A DNA stretch of 64,000 nucleotides from Armatimonadia bacterium (GTDB taxonomy: Bacteria > Armatimonadota > Zipacnadia > Zipacnadales > JABUFB01): contig JBDKVB010000121.1 of the NCBI GenBank assembly GCA_039679385.1, forward strand, positions 25,226 through 89,225, read 5' to 3'. The notes beneath the pieces are model-generated. The model ran no database searches and was not told the origin of the DNA. It saw only the letters and a program-made list of their open reading frames with translations. Below, piece by piece: positions 1 through 9,720 of this stretch; position 1 is the first letter of the stretch, and each line of letters opens with the position of its first letter. The position numbers were made by a program, and so were the translations under genes.

Positions 1-864
1 GCCGGCTGCTTGTACCCACAACACACCTGCGCTGCAGGCGGCCTCCACGGCGCGCGTGACCGAGTGGGTACCATCGAAGGGCCCATCGATCAGCGTCAGA
101 CCCATCACCGCTACAGGGATCCCCTGCGCGATGACATAGTTGATGGCCGACTCGATACTCATCGGAGTGTCGACCGCGATCAGCACAAGGTTAGCGCCCG
201 GCGCCATGTCCTGGACCTGCTCCGCAATCGCAGTTCCGTGGCGATTCGCGTTCGTGGCCCCATCGCTCCGGAAGCTCATCAGCGCGGTCGGATCAGCGAC
301 ATCGATGTTCACTTCCGTGCTCGTGACGCCCCCGAAGCCCAGGTCGATCACAGCGACCGTGCAACCAGTGCCGTCGATGCCGTTCGCCTGCATGGACGAG
401 GCGTAGGTTATCTGGACGGCTTCGCTTACGGTGTTGCCGAAGCCAGGAGTGAAAGCCTGGCAGGGGATCACCCGCGCCGGCGGCGCTATGGAAACCAGCC
501 CAGGCATCCGTGCGACGGAACACAGTTCCTTCGCCGGCACCGCCGCCTGTGCCCGAGCGCCTGACCGGAACTGGACGCTCGCCCCGCAGGAGGAGAGGTC
601 AGCGCCGGCGCAGGAGGCCGCCGAGTCAAACAGCAACTCAACAACGACTCTGCCGTCTGGAGTTCGAGTGAGATACCTGGCCGCACCGGCGCCCGCAGCA
701 GTGCCTCCCGAGGCACACTCCCGAAGAATACCTCCGAGCTTGCGAGAACAGCCGGTGTCTGTCTGTGCGCCCGCCTCGAACAGACTCGCAGCGCACAGGA
801 GAGCCACAACCAGTCCGGCGACGTGGCAGCGTGCTTTGTCGCTTCGTCGGCCAAGAAGGCTCAC
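1..864 (-). CDS. Secreted subtilisin-like serine peptidase (S8), C-terminus cut by window edge
   Basis: Reading frame open to the window edge, 288 residues seen. It begins with GTG after a GGAGGAGG-type ribosome binding site and an export signal: basic start, then hydrophobic residues 15-29. The subtilase Asp box is at VAVIDLGFGG (Asp174) and the His box at NRHGTAIAEQ (His209), followed by APGA, typical of the S8 fold. The frame ends in LWVQAAG, the point where S8 enzymes carry the oxyanion Asn, so the catalytic Ser must lie outside the window. The 100-residue stretch between signal and Asp box has several cysteines and may be a prodomain. It lies downstream of the clostripain-like gene on the same strand, 178 bases away. 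Family assignment is firm; substrate unknown. Confidence 0.82.
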   Translation of the reverse strand, partial: MSLLGRRSDKARCHVAGLVVALLCAASLFEAGAQTDTGCSRKLGGILRECASGGTAAGAGAARYLTRTPDGRVVVELLFDSAASCAGADLSSCGASVQFRSGARAQAAVPAKELCSVARMPGLVSIAPPARVIPCQAFTPGFGNTVSEAVQITYASSMQANGIDGTGCTVAVIDLGFGGVTSTEVNIDVADPTALMSFRSDGATNANRHGTAIAEQVQDMAPGANLVLIAVDTPMSIESAINYVIAQGIPVAVMGLTLIDGPFDGTHSVTRAVEAACSAGVLWVQAAG

Positions 865-1042
865 GTTCCTGCCTCCTCCTGGAGTCTCGGTCCGCCCATG
901 GGCCTGCAGACTCGCCGGCCTGCGCAGCATGGCCGATCCAGGTAATGCGTTCGTTAATCGCTTCGTGCTGACAACAGCAGCTACCGCCTACACCCTCTAC
1001 CCACCACACACTCAGCCCATCTTGTCCTACACAACACAAACC

Positions 1043-2191
1043 TCACGGTACCCGCAACGGCACCAGCTCTCGTCCATAGCGCAGATACCTCTCGACGAAG
1101 CTCGCCCAACCCGCGCCAATCCTCGCCCCTGCCCGGGCTGCGTAGCCGTCGATTGTCTCCGTCCCGATTGACGGCATGAAGACCGTGACCCCACCACGCC
1201 CGGATCGCGCCCGATCAGTCCCAGTCATCATGGGGATATTTGCCCGCACAGACGCCTCTACGGCAACTCGCAGCTGGCTACACGCCGTCCGTACCGATAG
1301 CGACCCGCAGCTGCCCTCAAGCCCGACCGATAGATCCAGGAGATCGCAACTCGCGCCGAGCGTCTCGCTCAGAGCAGACCGCTCCCTCGCCCACTGAACA
1401 CCCCGCGCCGCCCCGGCGATCTCGCGACCTGCCTCCTCGCCCACCTGATTCACGAGACGCTGCAAATCCCCTACCCCAGCCATGTCGATAACCGAGATGG
1501 ACCATGGGAAGCCGCCCCTGGGCCCCGACCCGGAGATAGCACCACAGAGCGCCTTGACGACGGCACCAGGGGACCTCTCTCTCCCGCGCTCCAGGCCCGC
1601 GATCCCTGATGCGACCTCCCCCCACGGGAAGCCTTCCCCCAGCGCCTCGCCCGGTATCCCAACCAGCACGCGGCAGGTCCCGGCAAGGTCCACCAGGACC
1701 TCTAGGGACGCGCTGTAGCAAGCCTCAAGGATCACGACATCTATCTGCTCGCCCTTCAGTGCGCTCTTCAGGTCACAAACACTGCACTCCGCCTGGCCCC
1801 CAGGACCGAAAAGCCGGTACTCGCCGCGCCGGAGGTCTCGCCCACTCCGAGGCGGCTCGCCGTGCCCCCGAAGCCACAGAACGGCGTGTCCTCCCTCTCG
1901 CGCCCAAGCCGCAGCGGCTCCAACCTGGGCGCTCACTCGTTCCCGGTCGCCCTTCGGCTCCCCCACGAGTTCGATCAGGGACACTCCAGTGTCGCCCGCG
2001 CCGGCGACCAGTTCCGACGCCATCCTGTGTGCGGATGGTGCCAGGGCGTCACGCGCATCGACTATCGCAAAGATCGCCCAGCCCCGCCACTCATCATTGG
2101 AGACGGCCTCCCCGCTCCCGCCCATCGTCAGGCAGACTGCGACGAGGAGGCCCCGCAGTAGTAGCCTATCGCTTGGAGGCCGGCGTCTCAC
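1043..2191 (-). CDS. Secreted caspase-fold cysteine peptidase, clostripain (C11)-like
   Basis: 382 residues from a GTG chosen because it gives a clean signal peptide (RRRPPSDR then LLLRGLLVAVCL). This start overlaps the end of the upstream gene by 26 bases, suggesting translational coupling. Longer upstream starts would add an Arg/Pro-rich, non-signal leader. A His-Gly motif in LWLRGHGEP (His110) and a Cys in VVILEACYSAS (Cys158), each after a hydrophobic strand, match the catalytic dyad layout of clan CD peptidases such as clostripain (His-Gly, then Asp/Glu-Ala-Cys). The C-terminal 200 residues resemble the helical remainder of C11 proteins, but I recognise no further domain. The protein probably acts outside the inner membrane. 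Inference: it belongs with the subtilase and the FlgT-like protein as an envelope group. Exact family moderately sure. Confidence 0.66.
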   Translation of the reverse strand: MRRRPPSDRLLLRGLLVAVCLTMGGSGEAVSNDEWRGWAIFAIVDARDALAPSAHRMASELVAGAGDTGVSLIELVGEPKGDRERVSAQVGAAAAWAREGGHAVLWLRGHGEPPRSGRDLRRGEYRLFGPGGQAECSVCDLKSALKGEQIDVVILEACYSASLEVLVDLAGTCRVLVGIPGEALGEGFPWGEVASGIAGLERGRERSPGAVVKALCGAISGSGPRGGFPWSISVIDMAGVGDLQRLVNQVGEEAGREIAGAARGVQWARERSALSETLGASCDLLDLSVGLEGSCGSLSVRTACSQLRVAVEASVRANIPMMTGTDRARSGRGGVTVFMPSIGTETIDGYAARAGARIGAGWASFVERYLRYGRELVPLRVP

Positions 2192-4082
2192 GCCACCAGC
2201 CGGAACGCCCAGCCGGACGATCCGAGGACACAGCGGAAGTGCCCGGAGGTGTCGGCGGGGTCGGCGCGGTGGTGAAGGTGTACGGGCCTGCCAGCAGCCA
2301 GCCGCGCTTGTTGATAGAGGAGACATAGGGTGCTGTTTCCCCGCTCTTCTTCGCTCCGACAAACCAGTAGTACGTCGTGCTGGAGGCCAGAGCGGTCGGC
2401 AGCCGCCAACTCATGGTACCAGTCGAACTCGTGTTGGTCAGTTCGGGGCTGAGTTTGACGGGAGTACCACTCGCGAGCTGGTTCTTGTAGATCATCACCT
2501 GGTAGGTGTCCGCTCCGACTGAGGGCTCCCAAGTGAACATCGTCGTGTTCGCGGTCGGGTCTACGGCGGCGTTGTTGTTCGACGGCAGCTCAAGTGTCGG
2601 CGGATAAAAGAAGGTCACGGGACCGGCCGGTTCGCTCTGCTCTCCCAGGGCGTCGGTGGGGTCGATTGTGAAGGTGACGTTGGCGCGAACAGCCGCCTGG
2701 CCCGTATTCACACCGGTGGTTGTGGTCGGCAGAATGACGCGCCCGGGGTCCACGACCCTGCGCAGCTTGTAGAAGTAGGACTGCCCGGCGGTAAGCCCGT
2801 TGTGGTTGTAGGTGGCGTCGCAGTTGCCGTCCTGCTGGTCGCCGGTCTCGTCGTTGTAGGTGAAATCGAGAGAGAAGTCGATGTTGTAGGTGGTAGCCGG
2901 GCTATCCTCGTAGTAACCGAGCTTCTGTCCCTGGACGCCGGAGATCAGGTAGTCGCGGTCATCGGCCATCGCGGGGAAGCCCGCGTAGTCGCCACGGTAG
3001 ACGAGCCAGCCGAAGGTCTTGGTGTTACCCGGCACCCCACCGACGCTCGCGTTGACGCGTACCCGCGGTTCAGAACCTGGCATCGTCTGCGTCAGGTAGG
3101 CGGACACGCCGGGAGCGCTCTGGTTGTCCGAGCCGGTTGCGGTGTTGTAGATACCGACCAGGGCACCGAAGCCGATCGCATACAGCGTGTACGTCTTCAT
3201 GCGCGACTTTGCGGCGGCCTTCTGAACGGTCTGTGTCGGCCGGTACATGACGTAGACCTTGTCGCCCGTCCGCGGGGCCATGCCGCTGGTCACCGAACAC
3301 CGCGAGAAGGTGGTGTCAATCTGCTTCGCTTCGACGACACCGATCTTGCGCAAGACGACCTTTTCGGTCGCGGCGTTCCAGATGCCGCGCACTACGAGGA
3401 ACTCGGTGCCGACCTCGATGCCGTCTTTGAAACCGAGGTTGACCAAGACCTGCCCGGTCTGCTCGACGTTGTCAACGTTGCCGCGCGGCCGACGGGTAGT
3501 CTGGATCTTCCGAATGCACTCCTCCGCTGCGCTGCGGAAGGCCTCGTTCATCACAGAGGCCTCGTCGCCCTCCCAGCCGGGGATTGGCTTCGTCGTGTAG
3601 TCCGAGGTGGCACCGTCGAGGTACTCCTCGGTCCCCACGTCCAGGAGGCGCAGAGTGATCCGGCAGCGGCATCGACCTGACTTGTCGATGCTCAGGGCCT
3701 CGACAACGCCATTGCAGACCTTGGAGACACGCAGGCGCTCGCCCAGTCGCACCATCTGCTCCTCCGAGAGGCCATACAGCGGTGAGGAGGCGTTTGCGGC
3801 ACCCAGGGCATCCATCTCCCTCTGGGTGTCGGCACGGGGCATGACCACGTATTCCTTGGACGCGTCAAGTGCGAGAGCCGCGGCATCGGTTGCCTTGGTG
3901 GCAATCATTTCGCTGTTGCGTCCGGTGTGATCCGCGAAGGGGACGATGGCTACAGCGACGGCCTCGCTGATCCTTTGTGCGTGCGCGGTGCTCATTGGCG
4001 CGAGGCCAAGGTAAAGCACCGTAAGCACAGCGATAGAGGTGGCCACGAGAGGCCTCAGCATGGACTGTTGCAAGCGCTGCAT
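2166..4082 (-). CDS. Secreted CsgG/FlgT-like envelope protein with fibronectin-type C-terminal domain
   Basis: 638 residues with a signal peptide ending at about AHAQ (residue 36). Residues 42-180 (AVAIVPFADHTGRNSE onward) look like the TolB-N/CsgG fold used by outer-membrane lipoproteins that sense or assemble envelope machinery. Residues 210-270 (LVNLGFKDGIEVGTEF, then a GVVEAK strand) resemble the FlgT C-terminal beta domain. A hydrophobic stretch near 295-315 could be a membrane or buried helix. The last 130 residues (WEPSVGADTYQVMIYK, then TYYWFVGA) are a fibronectin-III-like fold. ATG with GGGAGG 11 bases upstream; a promoter lies at 4139-4168. The tail overlaps the cysteine peptidase start. 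Function unknown; an envelope scaffold is plausible. Confidence 0.62.
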   Translation of the reverse strand: MQRLQQSMLRPLVATSIAVLTVLYLGLAPMSTAHAQRISEAVAVAIVPFADHTGRNSEMIATKATDAAALALDASKEYVVMPRADTQREMDALGAANASSPLYGLSEEQMVRLGERLRVSKVCNGVVEALSIDKSGRCRCRITLRLLDVGTEEYLDGATSDYTTKPIPGWEGDEASVMNEAFRSAAEECIRKIQTTRRPRGNVDNVEQTGQVLVNLGFKDGIEVGTEFLVVRGIWNAATEKVVLRKIGVVEAKQIDTTFSRCSVTSGMAPRTGDKVYVMYRPTQTVQKAAAKSRMKTYTLYAIGFGALVGIYNTATGSDNQSAPGVSAYLTQTMPGSEPRVRVNASVGGVPGNTKTFGWLVYRGDYAGFPAMADDRDYLISGVQGQKLGYYEDSPATTYNIDFSLDFTYNDETGDQQDGNCDATYNHNGLTAGQSYFYKLRRVVDPGRVILPTTTTGVNTGQAAVRANVTFTIDPTDALGEQSEPAGPVTFFYPPTLELPSNNNAAVDPTANTTMFTWEPSVGADTYQVMIYKNQLASGTPVKLSPELTNTSSTGTMSWRLPTALASSTTYYWFVGAKKSGETAPYVSSINKRGWLLAGPYTFTTAPTPPTPPGTSAVSSDRPAGRSGWWRETPASKR

Positions 4083-4138
4083 GACGGTCGGTTCCCTCCC
4101 ACGAGGCTTCGACGATTAGCCCGACGCAACGGCCCGGC

Positions 4139-4168
4139 AGTATAACACACTACTTTTCCTCTTGTAAA
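4139..4168 (-). promoter_or_regulatory. Sigma70-type promoter for the FlgT-like gene
   Basis: On the minus strand TTTACA and TATACT are separated by 18 bases, about 55 bases before the ATG at 4082. The region is AT-rich compared with its surroundings. Likely drives the envelope-protein/peptidase group. Confidence 0.55.
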
Positions 4169-4257
4169 CCGCGCCCACCTGCCCCCAACGCCCCCGTGGC
4201 GGTCTGACTCTCGCCGCTTCCTCGCCCACACGGGCGTCAGCAGCGCGAAGCTTCCGA

Positions 4258-7200
4258 CTAGCGGCCCACCATCACTGGAGCAACCACTTGCGTCCGTTGC
4301 CCGTCCTGGGTCCTCGCCGCCAGGCGCACCAGGTACCGGCCGGCGGCGGCACGAGTTCCGGCAGCCGAACGGCCATCCCAGGTTGCGACGTTCGCACCCG
4401 CGGTCTGCGCGGCCCCGGAGGTGACCTTTCGGATCGATCGACCGGCGATGTTCAGGATCTCGACTTCGACGTCGGCGTCCTTCGACAGCGTGTAGGCGAT
4501 CCTGCACTGCCCGCCGCCAACTTGCTGCGTCGAGACGCCCGACAGCGTCAGAGTTTCGCCATCGGCTGCAGCGGTGACGCTGATCTCGAAGGTCCGCGAC
4601 GTGCCATCGGCCCTGAAGGTGTAGCCGGTGTTGGTGCGCATGTACACCGACTTGCCCGAGGCCAAGTCCTTAAGGACGGGACGGACACTCGCAGGAGCCG
4701 ATCCGAGATTCGGCCAGCGGACCGTCACATCAGCATCCTGCAAGTTCGTGTCAACCTTCAGCAGCCAGGTGGACTGCGCCGCCGAGGCCGACCGCACGTC
4801 AACTGAGTAGTTCCCGCTCTGAGCGTCCCAGCCCTTGTTGACGAAGGCGGCATAGACATAGGGTGCGAAGTCTGGAGCAGGCGGCTTGGCCATGTCGACG
4901 CCCTTGTCGTATCCCGCGTGGGCAGTCGCTGCCGCCCCGAAGTGCGTGGAGCTATCCAGGAGTTGACCGGCCGATACCTCCAGGCTGGTGAGCCACCCAT
5001 CCTTCGGAGTGCTCACTGCCGGGCGCTCGACATTGGCAGCGGACGTGCCCGCCGTCTTCGTCACATGAAGCGTCACGTTGTCCGAGGTCTTCAGCCAGCC
5101 CCCTACCCAGGGCGTCAGTACCGAGGCGTTCTGGTACCCGCCAAGGGCGTAGACGAAGAGCCCGCTCTGCAGGAGGCCCGACGACAGGGCTTGCTGAACC
5201 GAGTAGGTGACTCCTGCACGGTCCTCGACCGTGATGCCGTAGAAGTCGGTCACTGAGGTGAAGGGATCACCGACAAGGTTCCATCCCGGTCCGAGAGAGA
5301 TGGGCATCGGGCTCGGTGCGCTCTGCCCCTGGGTCATCAGGTCCACGAGTGAGGTCAGCCGCATCCAATAGCCGCTGCCGAGGCGGAAGCGATCGGCCGG
5401 CGCCTGCGGGTAGATTCGGTACCGCTGAGTCGAGGCTTCCCAGGCTGCCATCAGCATGTTTCCCGGGAGCACTCCGAGCAGCGTTGCCGGATCAACGGTG
5501 CTGTAGTCGTAGGGAAGCGATACCAACTGCAGCCCAGTCGGGAAGCTATGCAGGCTACTGAGGCCGAAGTTGACGTTCCCCGTAGTCCTCGCGGCGGTCA
5601 CCGTCACCGTGCGCTGCGTCGGGTTGACCGTGAAGCCGTAGGGAACCGGCTTGACGACCAGCTGTCCCGTGGGAGCGTTGTCGAAGCGGAAGTTGTAGGA
5701 ACCGCTGCCATCCGACGGCGTGGTTAGCGTTGAGGCGGTCGTCGTCTGTGCAAGGAGCGTGGTCCCGCTGTAGAGCTCAACGGTGATGCCGCCAACAGGA
5801 GTCGAGCTACTTGCGGCGAGGATGCGTCCGCTGATCGCGCCGGGCTCCTCGGCCTCGAGCGCGAAGGCGATCGTCACCTGCGTGGCCGAGACCACTGTCA
5901 CGCTCTGTGCGGCCGGGGTCTTGTAGCCAACGGCGGCAACTGTTGCCGTATAGGTTCCCGGCTGCAGGCTCAGTGTCACCTGGCCCGCGATGTCCGTTCG
6001 TCCACTCGCGACGGTCACGCCCTGCGTGGAGGTGAGCTGCACCAGAGCGTTCGCAATGGCTGTTGCGGGCGTCGTGTTCGCGACGGTCACGGTTGCGAGA
6101 ACCGTGCCATCAGCGGCGCTGAGCTGGAAGTCCTGTGTCGTCACATTCCCAGCCGTGACAGCCACCTGTGCCCAGGCGGTCCCATAGCCAGTCGCTGAGC
6201 CGTCAGCGCGAACCAGGTAGTCGCCCTCGGGCAGGCTATCGATCTGGTACTTCCCATCGATGCCGGTAGCGGCCGAGGTACCCGCGGGGGTTCCGAGGGT
6301 GGACCAGTCGGGCTCGCCGCCGGCGTAGCCAGTCGGGACTGTCCAAGCCTTCACGACGGTCTGGGCTACGGGATCGCCGGTTGCCAGCGAGGTGATGGTC
6401 CCCGCGATAGATCCCGGCCGTGCTCGGGACAAGGTCAGGTCAAGCGTCGCCGGGCTGCCGCCGCCGTGGATGGCGTTGGTGGTTCCGGGGTCGTGGGCGA
6501 TCTCATACCCGGGCCGAGTTGCATCCAGACTGTAGGTACCGGGAGCGAGGCCCCGCACGACGAAGCTGCCGTCGTCTTCGCAGCGGACCGCAAAGTCGGC
6601 CACCCTTGTGCGGTCGCCGACCCGGTGTCCGCCCCGGTACACGAGGACAACCGGGTTGGGGCCGGTGACGGGCTGCATCGCATCCGAGACTGAGAGAACG
6701 CGGCCCTGGATGGTGCCTGTGCTGGCCCAGCACAGGAAGTTATGCATGAGGTGGCTGCGGTGGTTCTCGCAGTGCGCCACGTTCGTTGCGGTGTAGATGT
6801 TGTGCGAGTGATAGCCGCGATGGATTGACTCGAACCCAAAGGCGAGGTAGACCACCCGCGCGCTGGTCGTCGGGTTCTGGTACCACAGGGCAGCCGTTGG
6901 GCCTGCGTAGGAGCCGTACCCGTACATCTTGTGGGTGTTCGTGTCGGCCGCCCAGGCGGGATCGATGTTGATGACGTCCGGCCGATAGGACCAGTCGGAG
7001 GCGTCTTCGTAGGTCGGTGTCCGGACATCGGTCCAGGCCCAGTACGACTGCGGAGAGTTGAGATCCAGGGGCGCGTCGGCCTCGGTGTGGCCGCCCCATC
7101 CTTCCCAGTGGCTCCCGTTCCACGGGCCGTCTGCGACCAAGTCGCCGCTCTGGCCGTGCACGGTGAAACCGTACGCCGGTGGATTGAGGAAACCGCCAGG

Positions 7201-9438
7201 GTAGTCGGCCTCGAAGCCAGCGTGCAGGTAGTTGCTCAGGAAGCTATTCGCGGCGGTCCCGTTGAGCGTGAGTGCCCACGCCAAGTCGGGGCCGCTCATG
7301 AAGAGGCGGCCGCCCTTGTCCAGGTACCCGCCGAGGTCGGTCTGGACGCTTGCGTCCACGATGGAGCCGTCCGCGACGTAGACGTCACCGGCGTGCGGAG
7401 TGGCCCAGATGACGGCCTTGTTGGAGAGCTGCACGAGCCGGGTCGGTAGCGCCGTCCCCGGATTGGTCGTGGCCTCGGTGGGATCCAACTGGTACTCTGC
7501 GCTGGGCAGGTAGAAGTTGTAGACGCTCGCCGGAACCGGGCCACGGCAGATGACACGCCACACGTCCACGGCGACCTGGCCGCTGCCCCAGAAACTGTTC
7601 GAGTCGCGGATGCTGTCGTAGTCGATCCAGCCCGCGGCCTGCGGCGAGTAACTCGGGTTGCGCAGGTAGTAGCTCTCGGCGTACCACGCGACGTGGTAGT
7701 CGTTGTAGCTGGAACTGCGGTTGTAGATGAAGCGCTGGCCCTCGCAGTAGTCGTTCACGAAGAGCACGTTGCCGCTGGGCGCGAAGACCAAGGAGGAGAA
7801 GCCATATACGCTATCATAGTTCTCGGAGTTGCCGGTCTTGTCTACCGTGAAGATGTCGATGACCCAGTCGTTGGTAGCGCCGTCCGGCACCGTCCACTTG
7901 CAGCTATAGATGCCGTCTCCGGCAACCGTATCACCGTTCGCCGGGTCGCCGTCGTCGTACATCTCTACCTGGGCGACCTGCTGGTACCCGATCTCACGGT
8001 ACTGATAGCCGTCGAAGTTGGACTCCCACTGGTAGTTGCCGTTCCATAGAAGTCCACCAGAGGGCGAGTACAGCTTCATGTCCGGATTGGTGATCAGCAG
8101 CAGAACCTGCTGAACGCCGGAGTCGGCGTCGTAGACCTGCGCATGGATCGTCGCGTCGGCACCAGGCGACACGACGCGAGAGTCCATGGTGACGGGGAAC
8201 TGCGTGTTACCGGGCAACCCGAGGACGGGCGGCTCAGTGTCGCTGCACAGCGTCGACCAGATGTCGCGCTGCGCCGGGGCCGCGGGCTTGGCGCCGTCGT
8301 AGAAGAAGCGCATCGGCTGGCGGGCTGTAACAGCCGACCAGGAGGGGTTGTGCGTGCCGACAACATTCTGCGCATTGGTGTTGGTCACCAGCGTTGCGGC
8401 GGTACCGTTGACCTCGCCCACGGCATTCATGCGCCAGATGTTATAGGTTGCCGCCTGGCCCAGGCCCGGGTCACGATCGCTGGCGAAGGCCAACTCGAGG
8501 CCGTCCTTGCTCCAAGCCGGTTCGGAGTCGGTCACCGTGGCACTGCCGCCGCCGTCAGTGAGGGCTTCGGGTGCTCCGGGGTTATCAGCGTCAATCCAGT
8601 AGACGCGGGTCACGCCGCCGCTCCTGCCCGTGTAGGCCACTGCAGCACCAGTCGGGCTCAGAGTATTCGCGCCCGGCGTCCAGGCGGGATCCGTGTCGTC
8701 TTCCGCGGAGGTGGTCAGTTGAACGTAGGCGGTCGGCTGTGCGACGGGCATCCGGTAGATGTCCCAGTTGCCGGCAGCATTGCACTGATAGGCGAGGGAA
8801 GTGCCGTCCTGGTTCCAGGTCGGGTGCATCTTGTCGCCGCTCTGGGCGGTCGTGAGCACCCGGATGGTCTGCTGCAGGACGTCGTAGATTGCGATCTCGT
8901 AACGGTTGGTGGTCGACTGCTTGGAGGCGAAGGCGATGAGGGCGCCGCTGGGGCTCATGGCCGGCTGGACCTCGTCGCCGTCCAGGCTGGTCAGCCGCCG
9001 CTGCTCCGAGCCGTCCGAACGCATCATCCAGATGTTGAAGTTGGCAACGAAGGTCGGATCGGTGGGAAGAGTGGGATCGATGAGGAAGTCGCCGTTGCTA
9101 TCGACGCCGTTGCTGGCGAAGACGACACAGCTAGTGGCACCTGAGGGCGAGCCGTCGGGATCGCGCTCTACACTGGCGAGCGCAGTGGGCGTGAGGTCGG
9201 TATCCGGGTTCGGCCCCGACTGCGCGGTGCTCACACCGGTGCCCAGTGCGCGAATCGGGAGGCGATGCGCCAGATAGGTATGCGACGCCAGGGCACCCAT
9301 ATCTTTGAGCCCGAGGGTTCCGACACGCCCGGGAGCACCGAGGGCGGATACCTGGAGCATCAAGGATAGCCCCAGGAAAGTGGCCAACGCGAGCATCCAC
9401 AGAGACACCGACGATCGGGCGTGGCCCTTTGGCAACAC
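4258..9438 (-). CDS. Giant secreted surface protein: PD40 beta-propeller, CarboxypepD-reg-like repeats, FlgD-like C-terminus
   Basis: 1726 residues. GTG start chosen five bases after AAGGGAG; a GTG two codons earlier is possible. A signal peptide (LWMLALATFLGLSLML) is followed by TolB/PD40-type propeller blades at about 125-370, with repeated motifs such as QPAMSPSGALIAFAS, HPTWNQDGTSLAYQ and EPAWSKDGLELAFASDR. Residues 540-920 form an unrecognised domain containing GGRLFMSGPDLAW, possibly a Rossmann/GATase-like fold. About 930-1290 hold three or four carboxypeptidase-regulatory-like beta domains (for example GTYTATVAAVGYKTP). The final 90 residues (AYTLSKDADVEVEILNIAG then GRYLVRLAA) match the FlgD Ig-like domain often found at the C-terminus of exported proteins. 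Probably cell-surface, of unknown binding or enzymatic role. A long leader and a promoter precede it. Confidence 0.72.
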   Translation of the reverse strand: MLPKGHARSSVSLWMLALATFLGLSLMLQVSALGAPGRVGTLGLKDMGALASHTYLAHRLPIRALGTGVSTAQSGPNPDTDLTPTALASVERDPDGSPSGATSCVVFASNGVDSNGDFLIDPTLPTDPTFVANFNIWMMRSDGSEQRRLTSLDGDEVQPAMSPSGALIAFASKQSTTNRYEIAIYDVLQQTIRVLTTAQSGDKMHPTWNQDGTSLAYQCNAAGNWDIYRMPVAQPTAYVQLTTSAEDDTDPAWTPGANTLSPTGAAVAYTGRSGGVTRVYWIDADNPGAPEALTDGGGSATVTDSEPAWSKDGLELAFASDRDPGLGQAATYNIWRMNAVGEVNGTAATLVTNTNAQNVVGTHNPSWSAVTARQPMRFFYDGAKPAAPAQRDIWSTLCSDTEPPVLGLPGNTQFPVTMDSRVVSPGADATIHAQVYDADSGVQQVLLLITNPDMKLYSPSGGLLWNGNYQWESNFDGYQYREIGYQQVAQVEMYDDGDPANGDTVAGDGIYSCKWTVPDGATNDWVIDIFTVDKTGNSENYDSVYGFSSLVFAPSGNVLFVNDYCEGQRFIYNRSSSYNDYHVAWYAESYYLRNPSYSPQAAGWIDYDSIRDSNSFWGSGQVAVDVWRVICRGPVPASVYNFYLPSAEYQLDPTEATTNPGTALPTRLVQLSNKAVIWATPHAGDVYVADGSIVDASVQTDLGGYLDKGGRLFMSGPDLAWALTLNGTAANSFLSNYLHAGFEADYPGGFLNPPAYGFTVHGQSGDLVADGPWNGSHWEGWGGHTEADAPLDLNSPQSYWAWTDVRTPTYEDASDWSYRPDVINIDPAWAADTNTHKMYGYGSYAGPTAALWYQNPTTSARVVYLAFGFESIHRGYHSHNIYTATNVAHCENHRSHLMHNFLCWASTGTIQGRVLSVSDAMQPVTGPNPVVLVYRGGHRVGDRTRVADFAVRCEDDGSFVVRGLAPGTYSLDATRPGYEIAHDPGTTNAIHGGGSPATLDLTLSRARPGSIAGTITSLATGDPVAQTVVKAWTVPTGYAGGEPDWSTLGTPAGTSAATGIDGKYQIDSLPEGDYLVRADGSATGYGTAWAQVAVTAGNVTTQDFQLSAADGTVLATVTVANTTPATAIANALVQLTSTQGVTVASGRTDIAGQVTLSLQPGTYTATVAAVGYKTPAAQSVTVVSATQVTIAFALEAEEPGAISGRILAASSSTPVGGITVELYSGTTLLAQTTTASTLTTPSDGSGSYNFRFDNAPTGQLVVKPVPYGFTVNPTQRTVTVTAARTTGNVNFGLSSLHSFPTGLQLVSLPYDYSTVDPATLLGVLPGNMLMAAWEASTQRYRIYPQAPADRFRLGSGYWMRLTSLVDLMTQGQSAPSPMPISLGPGWNLVGDPFTSVTDFYGITVEDRAGVTYSVQQALSSGLLQSGLFVYALGGYQNASVLTPWVGGWLKTSDNVTLHVTKTAGTSAANVERPAVSTPKDGWLTSLEVSAGQLLDSSTHFGAAATAHAGYDKGVDMAKPPAPDFAPYVYAAFVNKGWDAQSGNYSVDVRSASAAQSTWLLKVDTNLQDADVTVRWPNLGSAPASVRPVLKDLASGKSVYMRTNTGYTFRADGTSRTFEISVTAAADGETLTLSGVSTQQVGGGQCRIAYTLSKDADVEVEILNIAGRSIRKVTSGAAQTAGANVATWDGRSAAGTRAAAGRYLVRLAARTQDGQRTQVVAPVMVGR

Positions 9439-9444
9439 GATCAC

Positions 9445-9690
9445 TCCCTTGGCGGGTGCTACTCACATACCTAGTTGGTTACTGTGCTCCGTACGCCCGG
9501 CCTGGCCTCCCCGCACCCAAGACACCCTGATCTACCATCAAAGGACCGATGAGCACGCACATGATGCCCCGCACACCTGTCAGGGACGACAGGAGCGGCG
9601 GCGCGCCAGGCATCGGTCACTTCCATTGATGAGAACCGTAAGCTTAGTTCCCGATTCCGCCCCACTGCTACCACTCGTAGGAATGGGCGG
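9445..9690 (-). promoter_or_regulatory. Structured 5' leader of the giant surface-protein gene
   Basis: About 245 bases separate the predicted promoter from the start codon. They contain a nested stem: GATGCC (9563-9568) pairs with GGCATC (9609-9614), and inside it CCTGTC (9576-9581) pairs with GACAGG (9588-9593). I do not recognise a known riboswitch class. No convincing gene is present here. Confidence 0.35.
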
Positions 9691-9720
9691 ATTATAGCAC
9701 ACGCTTTCAAGCCTTGGCAA
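9691..9720 (-). promoter_or_regulatory. Sigma70-type promoter (TTGCCA-18-TATAAT)
   Basis: The minus strand has a perfect TATAAT preceded by TTGCCA at 18 bases. It lies in the 570-base gap before the giant surface-protein gene and points toward it. Confidence 0.62.
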
